Assembly: GCA_028275265.1 (NCBI GenBank)
Contig: JAPWUZ010000142.1
Location: 1-6,964 of the forward strand
Reading direction: 5' to 3'
From: Armatimonadota bacterium
GTDB lineage: Bacteria; Armatimonadota; HRBIN16
Length of the DNA stretch: 6,964 nt
Notes under the pieces: model-generated
The model's database searches: none
The model's input: the letters and a program-made list of their open reading frames with translations, nothing else
What the model was told of the DNA's origin: nothing
Translations under genes and position numbers: made by a program
Part shown: positions 1 through 6,807 of the stretch, in pieces
Layout: each line of letters opens with the position of its first letter
Numbering within the stretch: position 1 is the first letter of the stretch

Positions 1-1278
1 GCGTACGCTCTCTGTCGCCTGTCCCATTGCCGGAGCCATGCTCTTGACGGCAAGGTTGAATCCGCGCTCTCCGGTAACCACCAGCAAACCCTCTACGCCC
101 GGCTGGTTCTGCGTGAACACATACACCGGATGAAACTTCTGCCAGCTCAACAGGACGGGCACATCCGCCAGGTGACGCCGAAGCACCGCCGCCAGCCGGT
201 CAGCCGCTTCCTGCAACGCTTCCCGCCGATACTGGTTCACGTCTCTCCAGTAGGCACAGCGGGTCGCCTCCACCCGACGCAGGTTGCCTGTCTGCAGGTC
301 GTACAGCTGTGGAATACCCTTTTGCCCGCGCCAGAGGGGGAGTTGACGTGCGGCGTCGGCAAAAGACTCCAGGTTACGTTCCGAGAGGGCCCACGCGCTC
401 ATCAGGTTCTCCAGAGTCTGATACTTGCGCGCCAGAAAGGCTTCAAAACCCAAACGAAACCCCGGCGAAGACGGTACGATGCCGTCATCTTCTAAAGGCG
501 GTGTCCACCTTCCCAGCGGGTCCACGAAGAACCGAAGCCCTTTGCCGAATCGCAGTTTGCCCAGAGTTTGCAGCACCCCATCCCGCCATGCATCGTAGCT
601 CTCCCACACGTCGGGAACGAAGCCGCCGCTGTCCGCCAGAGGGCGATGGGGATAGGCAACCATAATCGCCATGACACCTTCCTGCAGCTGAAGGGGCAGA
701 CGCCCCACTCCCTGTTCCACAGCCACGCGCGCATGGCTGAGGATACTGCCGTCATGGGTGTCTACCACAAATGCCTGTGCTTGGTCGGCGTATGGCGCGC
801 GGAAAACGACAACCCCACCCTGCGTAATGTTGGCGATACGGTTGGATGCCGGTGCCACCACATATCCCTGCGCGACAGGCAATCCCGCCTCCCCGAGGGA
901 AAGACCATAGCGCATATTTCGCGACTCCAGCGCATCCACCAGTCGCTGCCAGCGTTCGGCAGGAATGGTCGGCGCCGCATCGCGAGGCACGATACAGACA
1001 TCGCTGATGCCTGCCCGCACCAGTGCATCCAGCAGTTGCTCGTCGCGCTGGAAATCCGCCTCCGTGGAGTCAACCCGCAGCGACTGCGGGGTAAACCACA
1101 CTCCTGCTGGCATGTAGATTTCCCCGTCCCACTGAAGGCTGTGCGCAGGCGTCACCTGCCAGCGATGGGTTACGCCATCGCGGTCTACGAAAACGCCCTG
1201 TCCCAACATCAGCCCCTGCGCCTGCGCCACGGTGGCAAGGGCTGCCAGCGCCAGCGCGAAAACGATACCTCTGAGCAC
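1..1278 (-). CDS. Secreted glycoside-hydrolase-like protein (GH42/clan GH-A type), C-terminus cut off by window edge
   Basis: The frame is open for 426 codons from a GTG at 1278 to the left edge, so the C-terminus is missing. Residues 1-20 look like a signal peptide: Arg3, a hydrophobic Ala/Leu core, and AQA before Gln21, so the product should be exported. Residues 80-130 (LLDALVRAGISDVCIVP, then LVDALESRNMRYGLSL) resemble the first beta-alpha units of a TIM barrel. Residues 138-210 look beta-rich, perhaps an inserted sandwich domain. Residues 274-318 (FEAFLARKYQTLENLMSAW, then a SFAD segment) and the following Arg-rich helix before PVLLSWQ match the pattern seen after the acid/base residue in GH42 beta-galactosidases. 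The usual Asn-Glu there is not evident: residues 249-258 read RFFVDPLGRW. The GTG start is favoured by AAAGGA eight bases upstream (1287-1292) and by the signal peptide beginning there. Family assignment is by remembered pattern only; the substrate is unknown and it may be inactive. Confidence 0.6.
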   Translation of the reverse strand, partial: MLRGIVFALALAALATVAQAQGLMLGQGVFVDRDGVTHRWQVTPAHSLQWDGEIYMPAGVWFTPQSLRVDSTEADFQRDEQLLDALVRAGISDVCIVPRDAAPTIPAERWQRLVDALESRNMRYGLSLGEAGLPVAQGYVVAPASNRIANITQGGVVVFRAPYADQAQAFVVDTHDGSILSHARVAVEQGVGRLPLQLQEGVMAIMVAYPHRPLADSGGFVPDVWESYDAWRDGVLQTLGKLRFGKGLRFFVDPLGRWTPPLEDDGIVPSSPGFRLGFEAFLARKYQTLENLMSAWALSERNLESFADAARQLPLWRGQKGIPQLYDLQTGNLRRVEATRCAYWRDVNQYRREALQEAADRLAAVLRRHLADVPVLLSWQKFHPVYVFTQNQPGVEGLLVVTGERGFNLAVKSMAPAMGQATESVR

Positions 1279-1394
1279 ACTCCTCGTCCTTTTCCACGAA
1301 TTTCTGCATACGCTTTCGCCGTGCGCTGCAGTTGTTCCTGCCGAAAGGTTTTTGCCCCCCTGATTGCGAACCATACCGTAGCAGTGGGGGCGTC
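1279..1394. promoter_or_regulatory. Divergent intergenic region between the glycosidase-like gene and ftsE
   Basis: This 116-base spacer must hold the start signals of the leftward secreted-protein gene and probably the rightward ftsE operon. On the plus strand the best promoter-like pair I find is TTGCCC (1352-1357) and TACCGT (1374-1379), 16 bases apart. Both match the sigma-70 consensus poorly, and they would leave a leader of only about ten bases. On the minus strand a TATGCA (complement of about 1307-1312) could be a -10 box, but no convincing -35 precedes it. No operator-like palindrome stands out. That promoters lie here is inferred from gene orientation rather than from strong motifs. 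Confidence 0.3.
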
Positions 1395-2081
1395 ATGATA
1401 GAGATACAGGAAGCGTCGGTGACATATCCCAACGGCGTGCACGCGCTCCGTAACATCAACCTGCGCGTGGAGAAGGGGGAGTTCGTGTTTCTGGTGGGTG
1501 CCACCGGGGCGGGCAAGTCCACCTTGCTCAAGCTCATCACGCGCGAGGTGTTGCCCTCTTACGGCAAGGTGATTGTGGCTGGACGCAACGTCGCCGAGAT
1601 ACCTTCCCACGAAGTGCCCTACTACCGCCGGATGATGGGAGTGGTGTTTCAGGATTTCGGGCTTTTGCCCAATAAAACCGTGTGGGAGAACGTGGCGTTC
1701 GCCCTGCGGGTACTGGGGCTTCCGCGCAAGGAGATTCGCAAACGCACTGCCAACGCCATCGAGCTCGTGGGGCTTCTGCGCCGCTGCGACAGCTTCCCTG
1801 CCCAGCTGTCGGGAGGCGAGGCACAGCGAGTTGCCATCGCCCGCGCCATCGCCAACGACCCGCCCCTGCTTCTGGCGGATGAGCCGACAGGTAACCTGGA
1901 CCCTGATACCTCCTGGGACATCATGCAGCTACTCAGCCACATCAACATCCGCGGCACAACGGTGCTTGTCGCCAGCCATGATAAATACGTGATAGACCGA
2001 ATGCGCAAGCGCGTGGTGATGCTGGATAGAGGTACCATTGTCAGCGACGTTCCATGTGGGGTGTACACGCATGAACCTTAG
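1395..2081 (+). CDS. ftsE: Cell division ATP-binding protein FtsE
   Basis: This 228-residue ABC ATPase is the normal length for FtsE, the cytoplasmic ATPase that pairs with FtsX to control peptidoglycan hydrolases at division or growth sites. All nucleotide-binding motifs are present: Walker A GATGAGKST (35-43), Q-loop Gln86 within VVFQDFGLLP, signature LSGGEAQR (138-145), Walker B LLLADEPTGNLD (158-169) and switch His195 in ASHDK. The stretch from FQDF through NKTVWENVAFAL is characteristic of FtsE rather than other LolD-like ATPases, and the following ftsX confirms the identity. The ATG at 1395 is chosen because MIEIQEASVTYPNG is the usual FtsE N-terminus and a G-run (1386-1390) lies four bases upstream. 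The frame is open further upstream to a TTG at 1332, but that extension looks non-coding. The gene is first in the operon and its stop lies inside ftsX. Confidence 0.95.
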   Translation: MIEIQEASVTYPNGVHALRNINLRVEKGEFVFLVGATGAGKSTLLKLITREVLPSYGKVIVAGRNVAEIPSHEVPYYRRMMGVVFQDFGLLPNKTVWENVAFALRVLGLPRKEIRKRTANAIELVGLLRRCDSFPAQLSGGEAQRVAIARAIANDPPLLLADEPTGNLDPDTSWDIMQLLSHINIRGTTVLVASHDKYVIDRMRKRVVMLDRGTIVSDVPCGVYTHEP

Positions 2082-2955
2082 CCATGTAGAGTTTCTGGTC
2101 GAAGAGGCTCTGGTCAACTTGCGGCGCAACGGCTTGATGACGCTGGCAGCCATCGGCACGGTCGCGCTCGCGCTGGCGGTGTTTGGTGGTTTCGGATTAA
2201 TCCTGTGGCGACTGGAGAATCTGGCGAACAGTCTGCCCCCCAAATTCGCCATCGACGTGTTCCTGAAGGACAACGTCTCGCGCCAGCGGGCGCAGGAGCT
2301 GCAAAAGGAGTTTGAAAATCACCCTGACATCGCACAGGTAACTTTCAAGCCCAAAGAACAGGCGTGGCCCGAGTTCCAGAAGGAGCTACAGCAGGAGATT
2401 ACCGCTGCCCTGCCGTATAACCCATTGCCCGACAGCTTCGTCATACAGGTCAAAGACCCTTCGCGGACAGGGGCGGTCAGCGCGTGGCTGAAGAGCCTAC
2501 CCGAAGTGGATGCGGTGCGCGACGCGAAGGAAGAGGTGGATATCATCCTGTCGGTGGCAACGGTGGTGCGATGGGTGGGCGTCGGCGGCACGGTGCTGCT
2601 GTTGATTGCCACCAGCATCATCATTTACAACGCCATCCGCCTGACGGTCTTTGCCCGCCGTCGGGAGATACGTATCATGCAGCTGATTGGGGCAACATCG
2701 GGCGCCATCCGCACGCCGTTCGTGCTGGAGGGGGTGGTGCAGGGCGTGCTGGGCGCGTGGATTGCCTGCGGGCTGATTTTCGCGGTGTCCAGACTGGTAT
2801 CTCACTTTGTGATGCGCAAACTGGTGTTCATCGACAGTCTGGGTGGCTCGCCGATGCCCGTGTGGATGGTGTTTCTGGGGTTGACCGTTCTGGGCGCGGC
2901 GATAGGGGGTGTGGTCAGCACCCTCTCCGTCCGAAAATACCTGCAGGCAGTGTGA
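2071..2955 (+). CDS. ftsX: Cell division membrane protein FtsX
   Basis: This 294-residue protein has the four-helix FtsX topology. A short cytoplasmic N-terminus is followed by TM1 (about 22-46), an extracytoplasmic loop (about 50-165), TM2 (about 168-190), the conserved cytoplasmic block RLTVFARRREIRIMQLIGAT (190-209), TM3 (about 217-243), a short loop, and TM4 (about 263-287). The large loop contains NPLPDSFVIQVKDP (117-130), a typical FtsX segment; in known systems this loop binds the hydrolase or its activator. The protein converts ATP binding by FtsE into a conformational signal across the membrane. The ATG at 2071 overlaps ftsE by 11 bases, with GTGGGGTG (2056-2063) seven bases upstream, which suggests translational coupling. 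An in-frame ATG at 2038 would lie deeper inside ftsE and add residues unlike FtsX, so it was not used. Confidence 0.95.
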   Translation: MNLSHVEFLVEEALVNLRRNGLMTLAAIGTVALALAVFGGFGLILWRLENLANSLPPKFAIDVFLKDNVSRQRAQELQKEFENHPDIAQVTFKPKEQAWPEFQKELQQEITAALPYNPLPDSFVIQVKDPSRTGAVSAWLKSLPEVDAVRDAKEEVDIILSVATVVRWVGVGGTVLLLIATSIIIYNAIRLTVFARRREIRIMQLIGATSGAIRTPFVLEGVVQGVLGAWIACGLIFAVSRLVSHFVMRKLVFIDSLGGSPMPVWMVFLGLTVLGAAIGGVVSTLSVRKYLQAV

Positions 2956-2974
2956 GTCCTGTTGGGGGTGAGTC

Positions 2975-4144
2975 ATGGGGTCAAGATGGGAATGGCTGGT
3001 TAGTCTGGCAATTGTTCTGGTGATTGCATCTTTCGCGGTAGCAAAACCGCCGCAGCGTTCGTCTACACACTCTTCTAAGCCAGCCGCTGCCAGTAAGACC
3101 GAGTTGCAGAAGAAGCTGGCAACGGTGCAGAAGCAGATTCGACAGGCCCGCGCCGAAATCCGACAGATTCGCAAGCGAGAACGCGCTATCACCGCCGACC
3201 TGCTGGCTACCGAGCAAGAGCTGGAAACCACTCGCAAGCGATTGCACACGGTGCGTGCCCGGCTGGACACCGTGCGTTCGTTACAGCGCAAAACCGCCGC
3301 GCGCCTGAAGGAGCTTGAACAGCGACTACAGCAACGCCAGCAGCTGCTCGCCCGCCGTGTGCGCGCCGCGTATCAGCTGGGTAACGCCAGCACGGTGCGC
3401 GTACTGCTCGGCTCGCGGGATGTACATGACCTCATCAGCCGCTCGTACGTACTGGGACGCATCGCACGGGCGGACTCAAGACTGGTGCTCGCCATCCGGC
3501 AGGATAAAGAGGAAGTCGCCCAGGCAAAAGCGCAGCTGGACAAACAGGCACAGGAAATCGCCCAGCTGGAAGCGGAACTGGCAGAGCAAACCTACCGCTT
3601 ACACCAGCAGACAGAGGTCAAACGGGAAATCTTGCAGGACATTGCGCACGACCGCGCGTTGAAAGAGCAGGCGCTGGATGAATGGGAAGAGGAGTCGCGC
3701 CAGATTGCCGCGATGTTGCGGGCGATGGAACAGACCCCACGGGGTCAGGCACGCCTTGCGAGACCGTTCCGTGGGGGGTTCATCCGTCCGGTCAACGGAC
3801 CGATTGTATCGGGCTTCGGGATGCGGTTCCACCCGATATTGAAAGTGAACCGAATGCATACCGGCGTGGACATCGCCGCGCCCTATGGCACCCCCATCAA
3901 AGCCGCAGCGGACGGAGAGGTCATCTTCGCGGGCTACCGGCGCGGCTACGGTAACACGGTCATTATCGACCATGGTGGGGGCGTGGCAACGCTGTACGGA
4001 CACTGCTCCGCGCTGGCAGTGGGCGAGGGCACGACGGTCAAACAGGGCCAGGTTATTGGCTATGTCGGCGCGACGGGGCTGGCAACGGGCCCCCACCTGC
4101 ACTTTGAGGTGCGTCGCAACGGCGAGCCGGTGAACCCGTTGTAG
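2975..4144 (+). CDS. EnvC-like coiled-coil M23 (LytM) peptidoglycan endopeptidase
   Basis: This 389-residue exported protein has a signal peptide (1-23, cleavage after AVA). Long coiled coils (about 41-128 and 165-250) flank a hook segment (129-165, AAYQLGNASTVRVLLGSRDV), and a C-terminal M23/LytM domain spans about 268-389. This is the architecture of EnvC and related FtsX-controlled hydrolases: the coiled coil docks to FtsX and restrains the peptidase domain. The metal ligands look complete: His295 and Asp299 in HTGVD, and His376 in PHLHFE. The catalytic histidines His343 (YGH) and His374 are also present. E. coli EnvC lacks these residues and only activates amidases, so this protein may cut peptide cross-links itself. 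It begins 19 bases after ftsX, with GGGGGTGA (2964-2971) before the ATG, clearly in the same operon. A name such as envC would be by architecture only. Confidence in domain content is high; the exact bond cut is not known. Confidence 0.92.
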   Translation: MGSRWEWLVSLAIVLVIASFAVAKPPQRSSTHSSKPAAASKTELQKKLATVQKQIRQARAEIRQIRKRERAITADLLATEQELETTRKRLHTVRARLDTVRSLQRKTAARLKELEQRLQQRQQLLARRVRAAYQLGNASTVRVLLGSRDVHDLISRSYVLGRIARADSRLVLAIRQDKEEVAQAKAQLDKQAQEIAQLEAELAEQTYRLHQQTEVKREILQDIAHDRALKEQALDEWEEESRQIAAMLRAMEQTPRGQARLARPFRGGFIRPVNGPIVSGFGMRFHPILKVNRMHTGVDIAAPYGTPIKAAADGEVIFAGYRRGYGNTVIIDHGGGVATLYGHCSALAVGEGTTVKQGQVIGYVGATGLATGPHLHFEVRRNGEPVNPL

Positions 4145-4160
4145 GTTTCATCAGGTTTCA
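4143..4160. repeat. Short direct repeat in the convergent junction
   Basis: AGGTTTCA occurs at 4143-4150 and again at 4153-4160, a 10-base period. It begins within the M23 gene stop codon and ends two bases before the complement of the transporter stop. The 17-base gap between the facing genes contains no inverted repeat or T-run, so I see no intrinsic terminator for either operon here. The repeat could be chance. It matches no site I know, although OmpR-family regulators do bind direct repeats of roughly this period. Confidence 0.4.
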
Positions 4161-4161
4161 G

Positions 4162-4944
4162 TTATCTCCACATGTCCCAGATGAGTCTTGCCAGAATGGC
4201 TGCCACTGCCCACAGGAAGAACTTGCGGATAAAGGGACTGCCCCAGCGCATGGCCAGACGACTGCCCAGCCAGCCACCCAGCACGTTCGCCAGCAGGAAC
4301 GGTATCGCCAGCAGCCACTGCACATGCCCCTGCCACGCGAAGGTCAACAAAGCCGCAAGGTTGGTCGTGGCATTCAGCACCTTCGTGTGCGCCGTTGCCT
4401 GCAGAAACTCCATGCCCAGCAATGTGGTCATGCCGAACATCATGAAGCTGCCCGTGCCCGGGCCAAAGAAGCCGTCGTACATCCCGACCACCAGCGCGAT
4501 AAGAAAGGTAACCAGCTCCGGGTGGCAGTGGGTTAGCGGGCTGCGTCTCTGTATTCCCAGTTCCTTGCGCTGCCACGTGTATACCCACACTGCAATCAGC
4601 ATCACCACCACCAGCGGGTGCATCACCGACGCGCTGAGATGCCCTGCCAGCCTCGCTCCCGCCGCTGAACCGACAAACGCTGCCAGAATGGGTATGCGCA
4701 GGCTTCGCCAGCGCACATGTCCTCCACGCGCGTATTGCCACGCGGCGACCGTTGTACCACTGATGGAGATGAGCTTGTTGGTTCCCAGCACGGTTGCCGG
4801 GGCAAGCTGTGGAAACAGCAGGAGAAGCGCGGGTATCTGGATAAGCCCGCCACCGCCCACAATGGCGTCAAAAAAGCCTGCGCTCAGCGACGCCAGACTC
4901 ATCAGCACATAGTGGAGCAAGGATGTTTCAGGAAGCGGCGGCAT
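4162..4944 (-). CDS. TauE/SafE-family membrane transporter (probable anion exporter)
   Basis: This 260-residue, very hydrophobic protein has about eight membrane segments in two related halves, as in the TauE/SafE (YfcA, DUF81) family, whose members have been linked to export of sulfite, sulfoacetate or related anions across the inner membrane. Family hallmarks are visible: DAIVGGGGLIQIPAL (26-40) and GTNK (54-57) in the first half; YDGFFGPGTGSF (156-167) and HTKVLNATTNLAAL (186-199) in the second; and GGWLGSRLA near 223-231. The start at 4944 overlaps phoR by 17 bases and has GGAG just upstream, with GGAAAG about ten bases upstream. An ATG at 4980 would overlap more and add a polar leader; an ATG at 4902 has no ribosome binding site. 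It is the last gene of the phoB-phoR operon. The substrate cannot be read from the sequence, and the link to the two-component pair rests on position alone. Confidence 0.88.
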   Translation of the reverse strand: MPPLPETSLLHYVLMSLASLSAGFFDAIVGGGGLIQIPALLLLFPQLAPATVLGTNKLISISGTTVAAWQYARGGHVRWRSLRIPILAAFVGSAAGARLAGHLSASVMHPLVVVMLIAVWVYTWQRKELGIQRRSPLTHCHPELVTFLIALVVGMYDGFFGPGTGSFMMFGMTTLLGMEFLQATAHTKVLNATTNLAALLTFAWQGHVQWLLAIPFLLANVLGGWLGSRLAMRWGSPFIRKFFLWAVAAILARLIWDMWR

Positions 4945-6118
4945 TCTCCACGCTTTCCGTTCGGCTATCGGGCAGCACAAAACCGAAACGACTGCCTACG
5001 TTCAGTTCGCTCTCCACCCACACGCGACCTCCGTGCGCTTCTACCAGATGCTTCACGATGGACAGCCCCAGCCCTGTTCCGCCCTTGGCACGGCTGCGTG
5101 CCTTGTCCACCCGGTAGAACCGCTCGAAGATGCGCTCAAGGTGTTCGTTGGGGATGCCGATGCCGGTGTCCTCCACCACGACCTCGCTTCCCTCCGGCAC
5201 TTTTCGTGCCTGAATGCGCACCTGCCCCCCTCGCCGATTGTACTTTATCGCGTTGTCTATCAGGTTCCACAGAATCTGTTCCAGCTGGTCACGCTGAGCA
5301 CAGACGACAAAATCCTCCGGCACATCGATCACCACGGTAACCTGAGCCTCTTCCACCTGTGTCCGGAGCTGCTCCACCAGAGAGTGCACCACACCGCTCA
5401 GATGGATTTCCTGCGTCTGGGGGATGGGACGCGCCTCCGCCTTAGCCAGCACAAGCAGGTCATCGGTCATGCGAGTCAGTCGCTCGGTTTGCTGTACGAT
5501 AGTGTTCAGGAACTTTTGCTGGACAGCGGGGTCGTCCGGCGGGGATTCAAGCAGGGCTTCCGCGTTGGCACGGATGGATGCAAGCGGTGTGCGCAGCTCA
5601 TGCGAGACGTTGGCGACGAAATCACTGCGAATCTGTTCCAGCCGGCGCAGTTCACTGATATCCGTCATCACCACCAGATAGTTCGAACCAGCAGCCTGAG
5701 GTGCGGTGGGCAGAGGGAGGATACGTACAAACACCGTTCTGGGGTGAGGGTGTGGGAATCGGAGCTCCGCATGTTGGGGTCGCATAGTCTGCACACAACG
5801 GGTTAACAGCAGGTTGAGGTCATAACACAGGGTGCGCTGCAGCAGGGTCTGCCCCAGTATCCCTTTTCCCAGCAAACGCGACGCTGCGGGATTCGCCGAG
5901 ACGATGGTACCTTCCGCCGTGACCAGCACCACCGCGTCCTGCAGGGACTCCATCGTGTAATGGAGCAACGAGCGGTAATGCTGAAGTTCGGCGGAAAGGT
6001 CTTCGCATCGCCTCTGGATAGGGGATGTCTGTTCTTCAAGACGGCGCAATTTCACCATCAGCACCGTGACCGCGATGCCCAGAGCCAGCACCAGCAGCCA
6101 CGGCAACCACCCTATCAT
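4928..6118 (-). CDS. phoR: PhoR-type PAS-containing sensor histidine kinase
   Basis: This 396-residue kinase should phosphorylate the regulator encoded just upstream. One membrane helix at 4-22 anchors it, followed by a short helical linker (23-55) and a PAS domain (about 55-155, with DAVVLVTAEGTIVSANPAA). The kinase core then has H-box FVANVSHELRTPL (phospho-acceptor His173), N-box LIDNAIKYN (286-294), G1 DTGIGIP (317-323), F-box FERFYRVD (331-338) and G2 GGTGLGLS (346-353). This layout is typical of PhoR, but WalK-like kinases share most of it. There is no second membrane helix or extracytoplasmic domain, so input probably comes through the PAS domain, the membrane or a partner protein. The ATG at 6118 lies three bases after the regulator stop, with GGGGATGA in the upstream gene end as its ribosome site. 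The C-terminal 17 bases overlap the transporter gene. The family is certain; the symbol is by similarity and phosphate sensing is not shown. Confidence 0.85.
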   Translation of the reverse strand: MIGWLPWLLVLALGIAVTVLMVKLRRLEEQTSPIQRRCEDLSAELQHYRSLLHYTMESLQDAVVLVTAEGTIVSANPAASRLLGKGILGQTLLQRTLCYDLNLLLTRCVQTMRPQHAELRFPHPHPRTVFVRILPLPTAPQAAGSNYLVVMTDISELRRLEQIRSDFVANVSHELRTPLASIRANAEALLESPPDDPAVQQKFLNTIVQQTERLTRMTDDLLVLAKAEARPIPQTQEIHLSGVVHSLVEQLRTQVEEAQVTVVIDVPEDFVVCAQRDQLEQILWNLIDNAIKYNRRGGQVRIQARKVPEGSEVVVEDTGIGIPNEHLERIFERFYRVDKARSRAKGGTGLGLSIVKHLVEAHGGRVWVESELNVGSRFGFVLPDSRTESVENAAAS

Positions 6119-6121
6119 ACG

Positions 6122-6799
6122 TCATCCCCGAAACTTGTAGCCAACCCCACGCACTGTCAACAGATACTTCGGCTTGCGCGGGTCGGACTCGATTTTTTCC
6201 CGTAGCCAGTGGATATGCACATCCACCGTGCGCTCCTCGATATATTTCTCCTCACCCCACACACGGTCCAGCAGGGTTTGTCGGGAGAACACCTGTCCCG
6301 GGTGCTCCATCAGGAAGCGTAGCAGGTCAAACTCCTTCGGCGAGAGGAGGAGCGGTGTATCCCCCAGCCGGGCTTCGTGGCGATCCACGTCAAGGCTCAG
6401 TTCACCCGCCTTCAACACGTTTCCCGCCGCCGAAGCAGGTGTTTTCGCCCGCCGCATTACCGATTTGATACGCGCTATCAGCTCCCTCATGCTGAACGGT
6501 TTGGTCACGTAGTCGTCCGCGCCGATTTCCAGCCCCACTACGCGGTCGGTTTCTGCTCCTTTCGCCGTCAGCATAATGATGGGTACGTTGCTGCGCTTGC
6601 GCAGAATCTGGCACACTTCAAACCCGCTGCGCGTGGGAAGCATCACGTCCAGAACCACCAGGTCCGGGTTCTGCTCGTGAAAAAGCCGCAGGGCATCCTC
6701 CGAGTCGGTAGCGGTGACGACCTCAAACCCCTCACGCTGCAGGGCATACTGCAGAGCGTCCAGAAGCGGCTGCTCGTCGTCAACGACAAGGACTTTCAT
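6122..6799 (-). CDS. phoB: OmpR/PhoB-family DNA-binding response regulator
   Basis: This 225-residue regulator is full length for the OmpR/PhoB family. The receiver domain (1-118) has the acidic pocket Asp7/Asp8, phospho-acceptor Asp51 in VVLDVMLP, the switch Thr78 in IIMLTAK, and Lys100 in KPF. A linker (118-127) leads to a winged-helix DNA-binding domain (128-225) containing LSPKEFDLLRFL, a recognition helix at about 188-204 (ERTVDVHIHWLREKIE) and a wing ending LTVRGVGYKF. Phosphorylated by the downstream kinase, it should bind direct repeats in promoters. The ATG at 6799 is preceded by GAGGA (6803-6807), a good ribosome site. Similarity is to PhoB, PhoP and WalR types alike. The symbol follows the PhoR-type partner and is not proof of a phosphate regulon; no pst or phoU gene is visible in the window. 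Confidence 0.87.
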   Translation of the reverse strand: MKVLVVDDEQPLLDALQYALQREGFEVVTATDSEDALRLFHEQNPDLVVLDVMLPTRSGFEVCQILRKRSNVPIIMLTAKGAETDRVVGLEIGADDYVTKPFSMRELIARIKSVMRRAKTPASAAGNVLKAGELSLDVDRHEARLGDTPLLLSPKEFDLLRFLMEHPGQVFSRQTLLDRVWGEEKYIEERTVDVHIHWLREKIESDPRKPKYLLTVRGVGYKFRG

Positions 6800-6801
6800 C
6801 T

Positions 6802-6807
6802 GTCCTC
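6802..6807 (-). promoter_or_regulatory. Ribosome binding site of the response regulator gene
   Basis: On the minus strand GAGGAC lies three bases before the ATG at 6799. It directly abuts the 3' arm of the hairpin at 6808-6826, so folding of that hairpin could affect access to it. It is a conventional AGGA-type site, unlike the G-run sites in front of ftsE, ftsX and the M23 gene. Confidence 0.6.

Noticed and set aside
1332..1394. A 21-codon N-terminal extension of ftsE from a TTG, containing CPPDC
   Set aside because: FtsE proteins begin at the MIEIQ-type strand; the extension has no ribosome site and lies in the likely promoter region.
568..1398. Long plus-strand frame (276 codons) opposite the secreted-protein gene
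   Set aside because: It is rich in Arg, His and Cys with no domain, and lies opposite a minus-strand frame with a signal peptide and glycosidase-like motifs. It is a GC-bias shadow.
2497..3291. Minus-strand frame of 264 codons across the ftsX/M23 boundary
   Set aside because: It spans two well-supported genes on the other strand, has low-complexity His/Arg/Gln composition and no family features.
3733..3802. Two inverted repeats inside the M23 gene: GACCCC/GGGGTC (3733-3746) and CGGTC/GACCG (3789-3802)
   Set aside because: Both are short, lie in coding sequence at the linker before the peptidase domain, and lack a T-run. They are easily produced by GC-rich codons, so I do not call a terminator or regulatory element.
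4143..4160. The AGGTTTCA repeat as a PhoB box
   Set aside because: Pho boxes are 7-base repeats of a CTGTCA-like core at 11-base period in promoters. This has a different core and a 10-base period, and sits between convergent stops.
4172..4912. Plus-strand frame of 246 codons opposite the transporter
   Set aside because: It is the antisense of a clear TauE/SafE membrane protein, and its Ser/Pro/Thr-rich product looks like a complement artefact.
5033..5806. Plus-strand frame of 257 codons opposite phoR
   Set aside because: The minus strand carries all kinase motifs here; the opposite frame has no recognisable content.
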